Assembly: GCA_937871285.1 (NCBI GenBank)
Contig: CALMQS010000049.1
Span: 94,664 to 158,663 of the forward strand
Reading direction: 5' to 3'
Origin: an uncultured Sphingobacteriales bacterium
Lineage (GTDB): Bacteria; Bacteroidota; Bacteroidia; Chitinophagales; Chitinophagaceae
Length of the DNA stretch: 64,000 nucleotides
The position numbers and the translations under genes are program-made. Of this stretch, positions 18,478 through 25,840 are shown in pieces (position 1 is the stretch's first letter; each line of letters starts with the position of its first letter). Under the pieces are notes generated by a model. It was not told the origin of the DNA. It worked only from the letters and a program-made list of their open reading frames with translations, and made no database searches.

Positions 18478-19143
18478 ATGCACGGACTAACTGCACAATC
18501 ACCAAATAATTTTCAGAAACCTTGCCTATGTATCCTTGCATTGGATGTATCTGGCTCAATGGCTGGAGCTCCAATAATAGAGCTAAATATGGCATTGGAA
18601 GGATTTTATCAAAGTATTAATAATGACGATGAAGCTGCCGAAAAATTGGAAATATGTTTAATCACTTTTGGAAGTGAAGTGAAGTGTATTCAGGAGCCTG
18701 CTAAAGTTGACAACTTCAAAATGCCTTCACTTGAAGCAGATGGGACAACTAAATTAGTTGACGGAATAAGATTAGCAATAAAACAAGTTGAACTGAGGAA
18801 AGAGTATTACAAGAAGTATAGTCCACAATACTCACGACCAATGATTATTGTTATAACAGACGGAGAGCCAGATACTGGACAAGATATTTTTGGGTTGTCT
18901 GAAGAGCTAAAGACCGACATGATTTCAAAAAAATACACTCTACACGTAATTGGTACAACCGGATGCAATTATGCTAAAATTGCACAGTTCTGTCCTAAAG
19001 AATTGATTTATCAACTTGACGGCTTGAATTATTCCAGATTCTTTAAGTGGCTAAGCAAAAGCACAGATGAAATAAGTAGCGGGAAAAATTTCATTGATAT
19101 TTCCGGCTACAATGATTTCATGCACCAAAGCCCAATAAACTAA
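18478..19143 (+). CDS. von Willebrand factor A domain protein (TerY/YegL-like)
   Basis: 221 aa, essentially one vWA domain. The metal-ion-dependent adhesion site is complete: D23-x-S25-x-S27 (ALDVSGSM), a Thr in DGTTKLVDGI, and Asp in ITDGEPDTG at about residue 127. There is no signal peptide, so it is cytoplasmic. It belongs to the TerY/YegL type, found with a PP2C phosphatase and a kinase in the TerY-P triad described by comparative genomics, and as yegL-yegK-yegI in E. coli. The next gene's ATG overlaps its stop (TAATG). The vWA domain probably binds a partner, or the kinase, in a metal-dependent way. Confidence 0.87.
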   Translation: MHGLTAQSPNNFQKPCLCILALDVSGSMAGAPIIELNMALEGFYQSINNDDEAAEKLEICLITFGSEVKCIQEPAKVDNFKMPSLEADGTTKLVDGIRLAIKQVELRKEYYKKYSPQYSRPMIIVITDGEPDTGQDIFGLSEELKTDMISKKYTLHVIGTTGCNYAKIAQFCPKELIYQLDGLNYSRFFKWLSKSTDEISSGKNFIDISGYNDFMHQSPIN

Positions 19144-19994
19144 TGCGAGACTGGAATTATTTATTTGCCTCTGTTCGAGGCAAAGGACATATTGAAGAAA
19201 ACATATCATGCCAAGATTATTGTTCAGTATTCCCACATACTGGATATACAATTTGTGTTGTTAGCGACGGTGCAGGTTCATGTGAGAATTCACATATTGG
19301 TTCTGAAAAAGTAACACAGTTTGCTAATATCCATTTTTCAGGATTGGTTGAAGAAAAAAAGTGGAATAAGGGGAAAAAGAAAATCACTTTAGAGGAATGG
19401 CAACAGGTATCACAAAAAACTTTAAAAGCTGTTCGTGATGATTTAGAAAAAATAAGTATTCAGGGCTATGATTTTAAGTCATTATCCTGTACACTGATTG
19501 TTGTAATTCAAATAAAGAACAAGCTATTAGTAACCCATATTGGAGATGGCAGAGCTGGCTATTGCAATTCTAATGACGAATGGGCAGCAATGTTGACGCC
19601 ATATAAAGGAAGATACAGTAATGAAACAGTATTTATCACATCTGACATATGGGAAGATGAAACGAGTTTAAATAAGTATATCAAGAGCGTAATTGTTGAA
19701 GAAAAAATTAAGGCTTTTTGCTTACTTACTGATGGTTGCGAAAACGCATCTTTTGAATGTTACAAACTTGACGAGGTAACCCAAATTCCCGAAGATATTA
19801 ATAAGCCATTCAAAGATTTCTTTCACGAAAATGTAAATCTTCATATCCCAAATTTGATAAAGTCTCAAAAAAGTCAGGAAGAACTTAATCAGATTTGGGA
19901 ATCATTTTTAACAGATGGGAATGATACATTAAAAAATGAAAGCGATGATAAAACAATGATACTGGCAGTTAAAGTGCCACAATTAGAAAGTTAA
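19143..19994 (+). CDS. PP2C-family protein phosphatase (YegK-like)
   Basis: 283 aa. PP2C core with metal-binding aspartates: HIEENISCQDYC at about residues 18-29, VVSDGAGSCENS at 39-50, THIGDGRAGY at about 137, and LLTDGCEN at about 197. These match the PP2C_2 group that pairs with bacterial kinases. It should remove phosphate from Ser/Thr, most likely from targets of the kinase encoded 5 bp downstream or from the kinase itself. It is cytoplasmic. It overlaps the vWA gene by one base. Confidence 0.88.
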   Translation: MRDWNYLFASVRGKGHIEENISCQDYCSVFPHTGYTICVVSDGAGSCENSHIGSEKVTQFANIHFSGLVEEKKWNKGKKKITLEEWQQVSQKTLKAVRDDLEKISIQGYDFKSLSCTLIVVIQIKNKLLVTHIGDGRAGYCNSNDEWAAMLTPYKGRYSNETVFITSDIWEDETSLNKYIKSVIVEEKIKAFCLLTDGCENASFECYKLDEVTQIPEDINKPFKDFFHENVNLHIPNLIKSQKSQEELNQIWESFLTDGNDTLKNESDDKTMILAVKVPQLES

Positions 19995-19999
19995 ACATA

Positions 20000-22267
20000 A
20001 TGCCACGAGTATTACAATTAGATAACAAAACTAACATAACAATAGACACAGAACCATGTGGCAGTGGCGGCTCTGGTAAAGTATATAAAATTCTTTCTCC
20101 AACAAATCTAACAAACCAAGTTGTCAAACTGTATCACAAAGAAAGACTCACCAAAGAAGCAGAAGAGAAAATAAAATATTTAGTTGCTAAGAAAATAAAC
20201 CAAGGTGACCACGAATCAATAGTTTGGATTAAAAATACAGTTGTTGACAATGGCAGATTTGTTGGCTTCACAATGAATTATGCTGACGGCATTGGGTTGG
20301 AACAATTCTTAAATGACAGATGGTGGCGTAAAAACGAAACAAAAGATTGGGATAAGTTTAAATTAGAAAACGAAAACGGCATTGAATACCGAATAAAGCT
20401 ATGTTTAAATATAGCAATTGCTGTAAACATTATACACAAGAATAGCAACTACACAATTGCGGATATTAAACCAGCGAACTTTAAAGTATATAAAAACGGA
20501 CTTGTTTCAATTATTGATATAGATAATATTGAAGTTGTAGAAAACGGAAAAGTGCTTTACGCAGCCCAAGTTATAACACCTGATTTTAGTCCCCCAGAGT
20601 TTCACAAAGGTTTGAATTATAAACAAAGTGCAGCTTCACAAAATTGGGATAGGTATAGTTTAGCAATTTTATTTTATAATATTCTTTGCGGAATTCATCC
20701 ATTTGTAGGTGTCGGTTGTAACCCACCATTTGAGGGTTGTACTGATAGCCCAGACATGATTAAAAACGGTCTTTTTCTCCATGGAGCAAAAAGCAGTTAT
20801 GTTAATTTCAAAAGTCCTCAGCACTCAAATTTTTCAAAACTAAATCAGGAACTTCAATCTATTTTTATTCAATGCTTTGATGGCGGACATGATAAGCCAC
20901 ATTTAAGACCAAGTGCGGAAGATTGGTGCAGGGTACTCTCCTATAATAAATTAATTGCTAAACGACCTTCAATAACAGAGCTTTTAAATACCGATACAAC
21001 TTATAGCAACAAATTTAAAAATGCTTTGCAATTCAATGTGTATTCATCGGCTCTATCCCTTAAAAGTGTTGAAGTAACTTATCCCGATGTAAAGTTTCAA
21101 AACTTATCAAATTCATTAAGCATGTTTGATAAGGTATTAAATATATTTACAAAGTCGCCAAAGCGGATGTTAATTGATGAGCTAAAAACAATCGAAAAGG
21201 ACATACAAGCAACTATTGACAAACAACCTTTAATTAAAAGTGACATTTCAGACATTATTTCAGAGTTTGAAAAGAAGCAACAAGAAATTAAAGCTGAAGA
21301 AAAAAACCAAATTGAGAAATTAAAAAAAACGTTGCAATTAAGTCTAAATGATGCAGAATATCTGGCAAATGAAATTCAAAGCGAAGAAGCTAAAGAACTT
21401 ACTCAACTACAAACTCAGATAAATTCATTGATACATAAGGAAGATGTTTCTCTTGCAAGTTTCCATTCTTTGACCTATGGCGATTTAATTAATAATTTTG
21501 ACAAAAAACGATTAGAACATCAAGCTAACATCAACTCTTATGATGTCCAAAAAAAGAATGAAATCGAAAGATTAATAAATTCACCAACTAAGCTAAGTCA
21601 CTACAATATTGAAAAAGAATGCATCAAGATATTTCACGGAAATTTACCTTCGGTTATTTCAACCTTAAAACAATTAAATTTCTTCACTGCTGCTGACTTT
21701 AATAAAGTTTATAGTAACGGATACTTACGTAATACTTCAAACAAAGATGTAAGAATACCAGGTATGGGTACAGAAAGGTCGAATAAACTTCACATCTGGA
21801 GAGTTAAAATTGAAGCCGATGAGAATGCTAAAATTATCCGAGAGGTTAATGCAAAGTATGATAAATTACTAAGTGAAATTTCTTTAAAATGGCGTAGTAT
21901 TGAAAATAATCACTCCCAGACTCTTTCTCCATTAAATGCTATTTTTAGAAATAAAGAAGCTGAAATTAAAAGGAATAAGGACAGATTAATTGACACAAAG
22001 GAAACAGAAGTAAAAAAGATTAGTATGAAATTCGACAAACTTCATACTGATATAAAAAACGAATTTATAAAATCACTAAACAAATTTTATACGGACTTAG
22101 ACAATATTTATCTGCAAACCAAAAATGCCCTATTAAAGAATTTGTCATTTTATGAAGCCAAATTAAAATCTAAATTATTAGAGATTCAAGACACCATACA
22201 TTGGATTGAAGACAGAAAGATAAAATACAATTCACTTTATGTTAGACTAAATAATTCTAGTGTATGA
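20000..22267 (+). CDS. Helix-hairpin-helix protein kinase (YegI-like) with coiled coils
   Basis: 755 aa. Residues 15-310 are a protein kinase domain: Gly loop GSGGSGKVYK (21-30), Lys43 in VVKLY, and a catalytic loop IADIKPAN with Asp155, Lys157 and Asn160 but Ala154 in place of Arg and Ile153 in place of the usual His. The metal-binding DFG is replaced by DID (Asp173), and PPEF stands in for APE. The C-terminal half has charged coiled coils (about 400-545 and 620-740) around a helix-hairpin-helix, VRIPGMGTERSNK (about 584-596), a DNA-binding fold. E. coli YegI has the same kinase-HhH design. It likely phosphorylates Ser/Thr in response to a nucleic-acid or RmuC-linked signal; this is inference. 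It is the last gene of the operon and strongly AT-rich. Confidence 0.87.
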   Translation: MPRVLQLDNKTNITIDTEPCGSGGSGKVYKILSPTNLTNQVVKLYHKERLTKEAEEKIKYLVAKKINQGDHESIVWIKNTVVDNGRFVGFTMNYADGIGLEQFLNDRWWRKNETKDWDKFKLENENGIEYRIKLCLNIAIAVNIIHKNSNYTIADIKPANFKVYKNGLVSIIDIDNIEVVENGKVLYAAQVITPDFSPPEFHKGLNYKQSAASQNWDRYSLAILFYNILCGIHPFVGVGCNPPFEGCTDSPDMIKNGLFLHGAKSSYVNFKSPQHSNFSKLNQELQSIFIQCFDGGHDKPHLRPSAEDWCRVLSYNKLIAKRPSITELLNTDTTYSNKFKNALQFNVYSSALSLKSVEVTYPDVKFQNLSNSLSMFDKVLNIFTKSPKRMLIDELKTIEKDIQATIDKQPLIKSDISDIISEFEKKQQEIKAEEKNQIEKLKKTLQLSLNDAEYLANEIQSEEAKELTQLQTQINSLIHKEDVSLASFHSLTYGDLINNFDKKRLEHQANINSYDVQKKNEIERLINSPTKLSHYNIEKECIKIFHGNLPSVISTLKQLNFFTAADFNKVYSNGYLRNTSNKDVRIPGMGTERSNKLHIWRVKIEADENAKIIREVNAKYDKLLSEISLKWRSIENNHSQTLSPLNAIFRNKEAEIKRNKDRLIDTKETEVKKISMKFDKLHTDIKNEFIKSLNKFYTDLDNIYLQTKNALLKNLSFYEAKLKSKLLEIQDTIHWIEDRKIKYNSLYVRLNNSSV

Positions 22268-22273
22268 CTAATC

Positions 22274-22363
22274 GCCAACGCACCAAGGCAGGCACATTTG
22301 CAAGGCACACAAAGCCGACACACAAAAGCCAACCTTGCAAAAGAGCCTGCCTTGTGCCAACGC
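22274..22363 (+). repeat. Structured palindromic element, copy 2 (right of kinase cassette)
   Basis: Same plan as copy 1. Outer stem GCACCAAGGCAGGC (22280-22293) pairs with GCCTGCCTTGTGC (22345-22357), with one bulged base. There is an ACA/AGA internal loop, an inner stem TTTGCAAGG (22297-22305) with CCTTGCAAA (22333-22341), and a 27-nt loop containing CACACAAA and GACACA. GCCAACGC occurs at both ends in direct orientation (22274-22281 and 22356-22363). It starts 7 bp after the kinase stop. The apparent reading frame across it is not a gene. Confidence 0.88.
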
Positions 22364-22395
22364 TGCGGGGACACACTCTGCTTCGGTGGACACAG

Positions 22396-22590
22396 AATGC
22401 AACTTTAGTTGCGTTTGCGTGTAAACTTTCTTTTCAAAGAGGACATGAAGGGAACGTATCATTCTTTTCTAAGACCCGGCTTGTTCAACATTACATTGAC
22501 AGTTTGGGAGCAATGCACGTTGGAGGAAGAATCATGATTATTGACACGATCGCAGCTTTAAAACTAATTGATAAATATTTTGCAAAATGA
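22396..22590 (+). pseudogene. Truncated GNAT-like acetyltransferase remnant (possible toxin)
   Basis: Only the C-terminal 64 codons or so are recognisable (LVAFACKLSFQRGHEG, then SKTRLVQHYIDSLGA and AALKLIDKYF). They resemble the end of small GNAT-fold proteins of Bacteroidota. The N-terminal half, including the expected acetyl-CoA loop, is absent. Upstream is the structured element at 22274-22363, which seems to have replaced it. The stop overlaps the ATG of the next small ORF (ATGA), the coupling typical of a two-gene module. Family assignment is from memory of similar proteins and is moderate. Confidence 0.55.
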
Positions 22591-22754
22591 AAAATAAATC
22601 AAAAGAATTGGATGTGGATTTTATCGGTGGACAAAATAAGCCGTTAACCAAGGAAGAGCAACTTTCTATTAGCGTTTTTATCAAACAATTGAAAGAGAAG
22701 CAGGGCAAATCTGACAAACGTAAAAGCAAGGTATCAGAAAAACAGCCTACTTGA
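22587..22754 (+). CDS. Small 55-aa protein, possible antitoxin partner of the GNAT remnant
   Basis: 55 codons from ATG 22587 to TGA 22752-22754. The product begins MKNKSKELDVDFIGGQNKPL and continues as a Lys/Glu-rich helix. A start with ELDVDFIGGQ followed by LTKEE is, to my recollection, a recurrent small Bacteroidota family found directly downstream of GNAT-like genes, which suggests a toxin-antitoxin or regulatory pair. The reading overlaps the remnant's stop by 4 bp. The protein looks intact although its partner is truncated. Its function is not known. Confidence 0.6.
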   Translation: MKNKSKELDVDFIGGQNKPLTKEEQLSISVFIKQLKEKQGKSDKRKSKVSEKQPT

Positions 22755-22789
22755 CAAGGCGGCACGAATCGCTTACAGTGGGTTTGGCA

Positions 22790-22832
22790 ATAGTAGGGCT
22801 GACATGCATTTCGTCAGCTTTTGTACTACTAT
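22790..22832. repeat. Imperfect two-stem palindrome at the right edge of the island
   Basis: Outer stem ATAGTAG (22790-22796) with CTACTAT (22826-22832). Inner stem GCTGAC (22798-22803) with GTCAGC (22813-22818). There is a 9-nt loop and an asymmetric internal loop. It lies between the small ORF and the end of the convergent permease gene. It could be a terminator, though it lacks a U-run, or a third boundary element of a different sequence family from copies 1 and 2. Confidence 0.7.
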
Positions 22833-22847
22833 CATCTGCAATCCTGC

Positions 22848-23969
22848 TCAGCTTGTCTTCCTGTAATTCCATATCGCCCAGCCATTCAGTGCAATAGCGA
22901 ACAGGATCATATAAAAAAATTCTAACCTGATATCTGCGAAGCCACTTCCTTTTAATACGATCATTCTTACCACTTTAATGAAATGAGTGATGGGTGTGAG
23001 GTTGGCGATCATCTTTGCCCAGGCGGGCATGCTTTCAACAGAAGTAAATAAGCCGCTCATGAGCATGAAGATCATCATGAAAAAATAGGCGATGAACATG
23101 GCCTGCAACTGGTTATTGCTATAGGTGGATATCAGTAATCCAAACCCTAAAAGCGCTATTAAATACACAGCGGCAAACAAGTACAGCACGCCTATATTCC
23201 CCTGGGGAGAAATGCCATATACTAAGCGGGTAACAGCTAATCCTATGCTAAAAACGATCATGGCAATTACCCAGAAGGGAACCAGTTTTCCAACGATGAA
23301 CTCCCATTTCTTAACCGGCGATACGTTAATCTGTTCAATGGTGCCCGATTCCTTTTCTTTTACAATATTCAATGCCGAAATAAATCCGCCAATGAGGGTA
23401 AGCAGCAGCACCAGCACGCCGGGTACAATATAATACTTGTATTCAGCCAGCGGGTTGAACCAGTTAGATGAGGTAATATCAATAACAGGTTGTACGTTTT
23501 TTTGCGCTGTGCCGCCTGTGCTATTGAGCGGAAGGCTTTTGTTGAAATCTGCGATAACCGCGTTCAGGTACGCCGCTCCCAAAGCAGCTTTGGTGCCATT
23601 GATGCCATCCACGGAAAGAGAAACTTTCTGCAGGCCTTCTCTTACCAGGTTACGTTCAAGACCAGCCGGGATCTCCATTACCAGGTCGGCACTCCCGTTT
23701 TCTATATAACGCAGCGCTTCCCGGTAAGATGGTTCCGCATTTACATAACGGAAATAGCCGGATGCCCCGATCTTTGAAATGAACTTTTGCGACAGGCTGC
23801 TATGATCATTGTCTACCACCACCACATCAATGTTCTTTACATCAAAGTTCATGGCCAGCGGAATGATAATAAGCTGAATGGTAGGCATAGCAAACATCAT
23901 AGCCAGGATAGACCTGTCTCTGAATATCTGCAGGAATTCTTTTTGCAATATGTAGCCCAGCACTTTCAT
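22848..23969 (-). CDS. ABC-2 type exporter permease (YbhR-like)
   Basis: 373 aa. One N-terminal membrane segment (about residues 20-40), a large extracytoplasmic domain (about 45-170), then five more membrane segments in the C-terminal half with the ABC-2 motif KEKESGTIEQINVSPVKKWE near 205. It pairs with the neighbouring permease to form the membrane channel of a drug/efflux-type exporter. Its start overlaps the end of the next permease by 4 bp (ATGA). It is the last gene of a seven-gene minus-strand operon. Confidence 0.92.
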   Translation of the reverse strand: MKVLGYILQKEFLQIFRDRSILAMMFAMPTIQLIIIPLAMNFDVKNIDVVVVDNDHSSLSQKFISKIGASGYFRYVNAEPSYREALRYIENGSADLVMEIPAGLERNLVREGLQKVSLSVDGINGTKAALGAAYLNAVIADFNKSLPLNSTGGTAQKNVQPVIDITSSNWFNPLAEYKYYIVPGVLVLLLTLIGGFISALNIVKEKESGTIEQINVSPVKKWEFIVGKLVPFWVIAMIVFSIGLAVTRLVYGISPQGNIGVLYLFAAVYLIALLGFGLLISTYSNNQLQAMFIAYFFMMIFMLMSGLFTSVESMPAWAKMIANLTPITHFIKVVRMIVLKGSGFADIRLEFFYMILFAIALNGWAIWNYRKTS

Positions 23970-25072
23970 GATAACCGTGTTTTAAAATTTTTCAGCGCTA
24001 TTGCCAGGAGCACTGCCGTCATGCCGGCCAGCACCAGCGTTTCTTTCCACACGTATTCAAAACCGAGGCCTTTGAGCATGACCGCTTTTACAATTAAAAA
24101 ATACCACCGGGCAGGTACAATATTGGAGATCACCTGGAATATCCGCGGCATATTTTCCAGCGGGAACATAAACCCGGTGAAGATCAGCGTAGGCATCATC
24201 ATGCCCATCATAGAAAGCAGCAGGGCGGTTTGCTGCGAATTGGTGGTATTGGAAATGAGCAATCCCAGGGAAAGACAGGTAATAATAAAGAGGATACTTT
24301 CTATGTACAGCAGGGAAATACTTCCCTTTATGGGAACGTCTAATACGTATACCGATAACAACAGGATTAAGGTAAAAATGGCAATAGACAGGGCAAGAAA
24401 AGGGATGGCTTTTGCTATTAATACCATCACCGGCTTAAACGGCGATACCAGTAATATTTCCATAGTGCCGGATTCTTTTTCACGAACCACGGCAACCGAA
24501 GTAAGCGCGGTACAAACGATCATTAACACCAGCGCCAGCACACCGGGTACAAAATTCAGCGAGCCGTTCGCGTTTTCATTGTACAGCATCCTGGTTTCGG
24601 GAACAATGGAATAGGGCAGCGCGGTTGCAGCGCTTATCTGCAGTTGATAATCCGTTATAATGGCAGTTAAATAATTAGTGAGCGTTTTAGCCGTGTTAGG
24701 ATCCGATCCGTCGGCAATGATCTGCACCTGTGCCTTGCCGTTATGCAGCAGGTCGGCGCCGAAACGGGAAGGGAAAATAACAACGCATTTCAGTCCGCCT
24801 TTTTTAAAAGCCGCTTCAATGTCATTCGTATTGATATTGGCTTCTTTTACCAGGAAATAGGTAGAAGCTTTTATTTTGGCAGTGATTTGGCCGGTATTAA
24901 TATCCTGCGCATGGTCTGCAATAATGATTTCTGCATTCTTAACATCGCTGGTTAGGGCAAATCCAAACAGCAGTATTTGAGCTATGGGTATGCCAAACAT
25001 AATGAGCAGCGTACGCCGGTCGCGAAACACATGGTAAAACTCCTTTCTTATGAACACCAATAATTGTTTCAT
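23966..25072 (-). CDS. ABC-2 type exporter permease (YbhS-like)
   Basis: 368 aa, paralogous to the downstream permease. N-terminal membrane anchor, an extracytoplasmic domain (about residues 45-165), then the VREKESGTMEILLVSPFKP motif near 195 and C-terminal membrane segments. In E. coli, YbhS and YbhR form the equivalent heterodimer. The spacing to the upstream ATPase gene is 15 bp. Confidence 0.92.
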   Translation of the reverse strand: MKQLLVFIRKEFYHVFRDRRTLLIMFGIPIAQILLFGFALTSDVKNAEIIIADHAQDINTGQITAKIKASTYFLVKEANINTNDIEAAFKKGGLKCVVIFPSRFGADLLHNGKAQVQIIADGSDPNTAKTLTNYLTAIITDYQLQISAATALPYSIVPETRMLYNENANGSLNFVPGVLALVLMIVCTALTSVAVVREKESGTMEILLVSPFKPVMVLIAKAIPFLALSIAIFTLILLLSVYVLDVPIKGSISLLYIESILFIITCLSLGLLISNTTNSQQTALLLSMMGMMMPTLIFTGFMFPLENMPRIFQVISNIVPARWYFLIVKAVMLKGLGFEYVWKETLVLAGMTAVLLAIALKNFKTRLS

Positions 25073-25087
25073 GCCGGTAGGTATGGT

Positions 25088-25831
25088 TTAGTCTGCCGAT
25101 CGTTTCGCGCCGCGGGCTAACTGGTAAAAAACATCTTCTATACTGTTGGCGCCGAATTGTGCTTTTAGTTGCCGGGGTGTATCCAGCGCTTCTATCCTGC
25201 CATCCACCATTATGGTTATGCGGTTGCAGTATTCCGCTTCATCCATATAGTGGGTGGTTACAAAAACGGTGATGCCCGAGGCGGCTGCTTCATAAATCAT
25301 ATCCCAGAACTGCCTGCGCGTAACAGGGTCTACGCCGCCCGTAGGCTCATCCAAAAACACAATTTTGGGCTGATGAAAAATGGCCACCGAAAACGCCAGC
25401 TTTTGCTTCCAGCCCAAAGGCAGCCCGCCTGTTTTCTTTCCGGCTTCCTGCTGCAGCCCGAGCTTTTCCACCAGTTCAATGCTCCGGCTTTTTATGATCT
25501 CACCGGGTACTCCGTATACCCCGCCGTAAAACCGTATGTTTTCTAAAACGGTCAGGTCTTCATACAACGAGAATTTCTGGCTCATGTAGCCGATATTCCG
25601 CTTTATCATTTGCTGCTGCCGGTACACATTAAAACCGGCTACAGCGGCTTCGCCCGAAGTGGGAAAAGAAAGTCCGCAAAGCATACGCATAGCAGTGGTT
25701 TTGCCTGCGCCGTTGGCTCCGAGGAAGCCAAATATCTCACCTTTGTTCACTTCAAAGCTGATATTATCTACCGCCACAAAATCGCCGAACTTTTTAGTGA
25801 GATTTTTACAAATGATTACCTTTTCTTCCAT
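25088..25831 (-). CDS. ABC transporter ATP-binding protein (first of two)
   Basis: 247 aa. Walker A GANGAGKTT (about residues 39-47), a Q-loop near 84, and Walker B KIVFLDEPTGGVDP. The signature loop is unusual: TGGLPLGWKQKL in place of LSGGMKQ, so the expected Ser-Gly-Gly has drifted (GGLPLGW). The H-loop is VTTHYMDEAEYC. With the next ATPase it corresponds to the two halves of the fused YbhF. It energises the two ABC-2 permeases. Confidence 0.92.
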   Translation of the reverse strand: MEEKVIICKNLTKKFGDFVAVDNISFEVNKGEIFGFLGANGAGKTTAMRMLCGLSFPTSGEAAVAGFNVYRQQQMIKRNIGYMSQKFSLYEDLTVLENIRFYGGVYGVPGEIIKSRSIELVEKLGLQQEAGKKTGGLPLGWKQKLAFSVAIFHQPKIVFLDEPTGGVDPVTRRQFWDMIYEAAASGITVFVTTHYMDEAEYCNRITIMVDGRIEALDTPRQLKAQFGANSIEDVFYQLARGAKRSAD

Positions 25832-25840
25832 GTATGAAAA

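Noticed and set aside
22264..22590. Open frame of 108 codons starting at the kinase stop
   Set aside because: Its first 44 codons run through the structured palindromic element and the shared 15-mer; only the last part resembles a protein and is recorded as a truncated remnant.
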